NCBI GenBank assembly: GCA_905397405.1
Contig: CAJPVJ010000046.1
Coordinates: 1 to 53,769 of the forward strand
DNA: 53,769 bases
Reading direction: 5' to 3'
From: Oppiella nova
Lineage: Eukaryota; Arthropoda; Arachnida; Sarcoptiformes; Oppiidae
How positions within the stretch are numbered: the stretch's first letter is position 1; each line of letters starts with the position of its first letter. Shown one piece after another: positions 53,659 through 53,769 of the stretch. The notes under the pieces are model-generated. The model was not told the DNA's origin. It worked only from the letters and a program-made list of their open reading frames with translations, and made no database searches. Both the position numbers and the translations under genes were made by a program.

Positions 53659-53769
53659 TCAATATAGCACAAGATGATGTTCAACGATTTGTATCGGTGT
53701 TCATCAATTTTCTCATTGTACTGACTTTCAAGCACAAAAAAAGCCTTTCACGAGAGAAAGGCTTTGATC
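53643..53769. repeat. 127-bp direct repeat, right copy (at the window end)
   Basis: The last 127 bases are identical to 45420-45546, including the 10-bp-stem pgsA terminator (53735-53765). The left copy has pgsA on its right; the right copy ends the window. The left boundary at 53643 falls inside the signal-sequence region of lipoprotein B. This may be a real duplication or circle junction, or an assembly-graph overlap. Confidence 0.95.

Overview
The window is AT-rich chromosomal DNA (about 40% GC by eye) from a gammaproteobacterium, almost certainly an Acinetobacter species. The evidence is a set of protein sequences and gene neighbourhoods typical of that genus: pilB-pilC-pilD-coaE, xerD-dsbC-hom-thrC, a GacA-type regulator beside pilS-pilR, gpmI-ctp, lptF-lptG divergent from pepA-holC, an LpxO-type hydroxylase, and tpiA-secG-tRNA-rimP-nusA. 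Divergence from the A. baumannii proteins I remember suggests a non-baumannii species, but this is a judgement from memory. Most of the window is core genome.

Layout. 1-3140 (minus strand) is the translation/glycolysis block: nusA (cut by the window start), rimP, three nearly identical initiator tRNAs, tRNA-Leu(GAG), secG and tpiA. 3424-7900 (plus) is the type IV pilus assembly operon pilB-pilC-pilD followed by coaE. 7969-10157 (minus) holds a DMT-family exporter, rlmB and ppnP. 10688-14388 (plus) holds recN, yqgE, ruvX and an unusual SDR protein. 14443-17798 (minus) is a three-gene efflux operon (FUSC protein, DUF1656 protein, HlyD-type adaptor), divergent from an IclR-type regulator at 18345. 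19134-19448 carries a probable small RNA or leader with its own terminator, before a flavodoxin-fold quinone oxidoreductase; an AlkB-like dioxygenase converges on the latter. A hypothetical gene and a frameshifted ABC exporter follow. 23361-25770 (minus) is the ferrous iron system feoA-feoB plus a small Cys-rich partner, with two Fur-box-like sites upstream. 25939-30496 (plus) is xerD-dsbC-hom-thrC, with a striking folded RNA element between hom and thrC. 30787-35748 holds pbpG and the regulators gacA-like, pilS and pilR. 35951-41032 (minus) holds ctp, gpmI, lptG and lptF. 41177-44094 (plus) holds pepA, holC and two hypothetical genes. From 44197 to the end everything is on the minus strand: a propeller-like protein, pgsA, a thioesterase, uvrC, a lipoprotein, two bacterial PH-domain proteins, an LpxO-type hydroxylase and a second lipoprotein paralogous to the first.

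How the genes work together. PilB, PilC and PilD drive pilus extension and pilin maturation, and PilS-PilR is the usual controller of pilin transcription, so both halves of type IV pilus control are here. LptF/LptG and LpxO act on lipopolysaccharide or lipooligosaccharide, and PbpG and Ctp on the envelope. Hom and ThrC make threonine from aspartate semialdehyde.

Main points for a second look: (i) a cloverleaf-like RNA element upstream of thrC (29227-29317); (ii) a small RNA candidate at about 19214-19311 with promoter, two hairpins, an exposed CCUCC stretch and an intrinsic terminator; (iii) a perfect 127-bp direct repeat (45420-45546 and 53643-53769) whose second copy is the very end of the window and removes the start of a lipoprotein gene, which looks like a tandem-duplication or circle junction or an assembly-graph overlap; (iv) a one-base C insertion that breaks an ABC exporter; (v) an SDR whose catalytic Tyr is Phe; (vi) a DsbC-like isomerase with a lipoprotein signal. 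I found no CRISPR array, no prophage and no insertion sequence.
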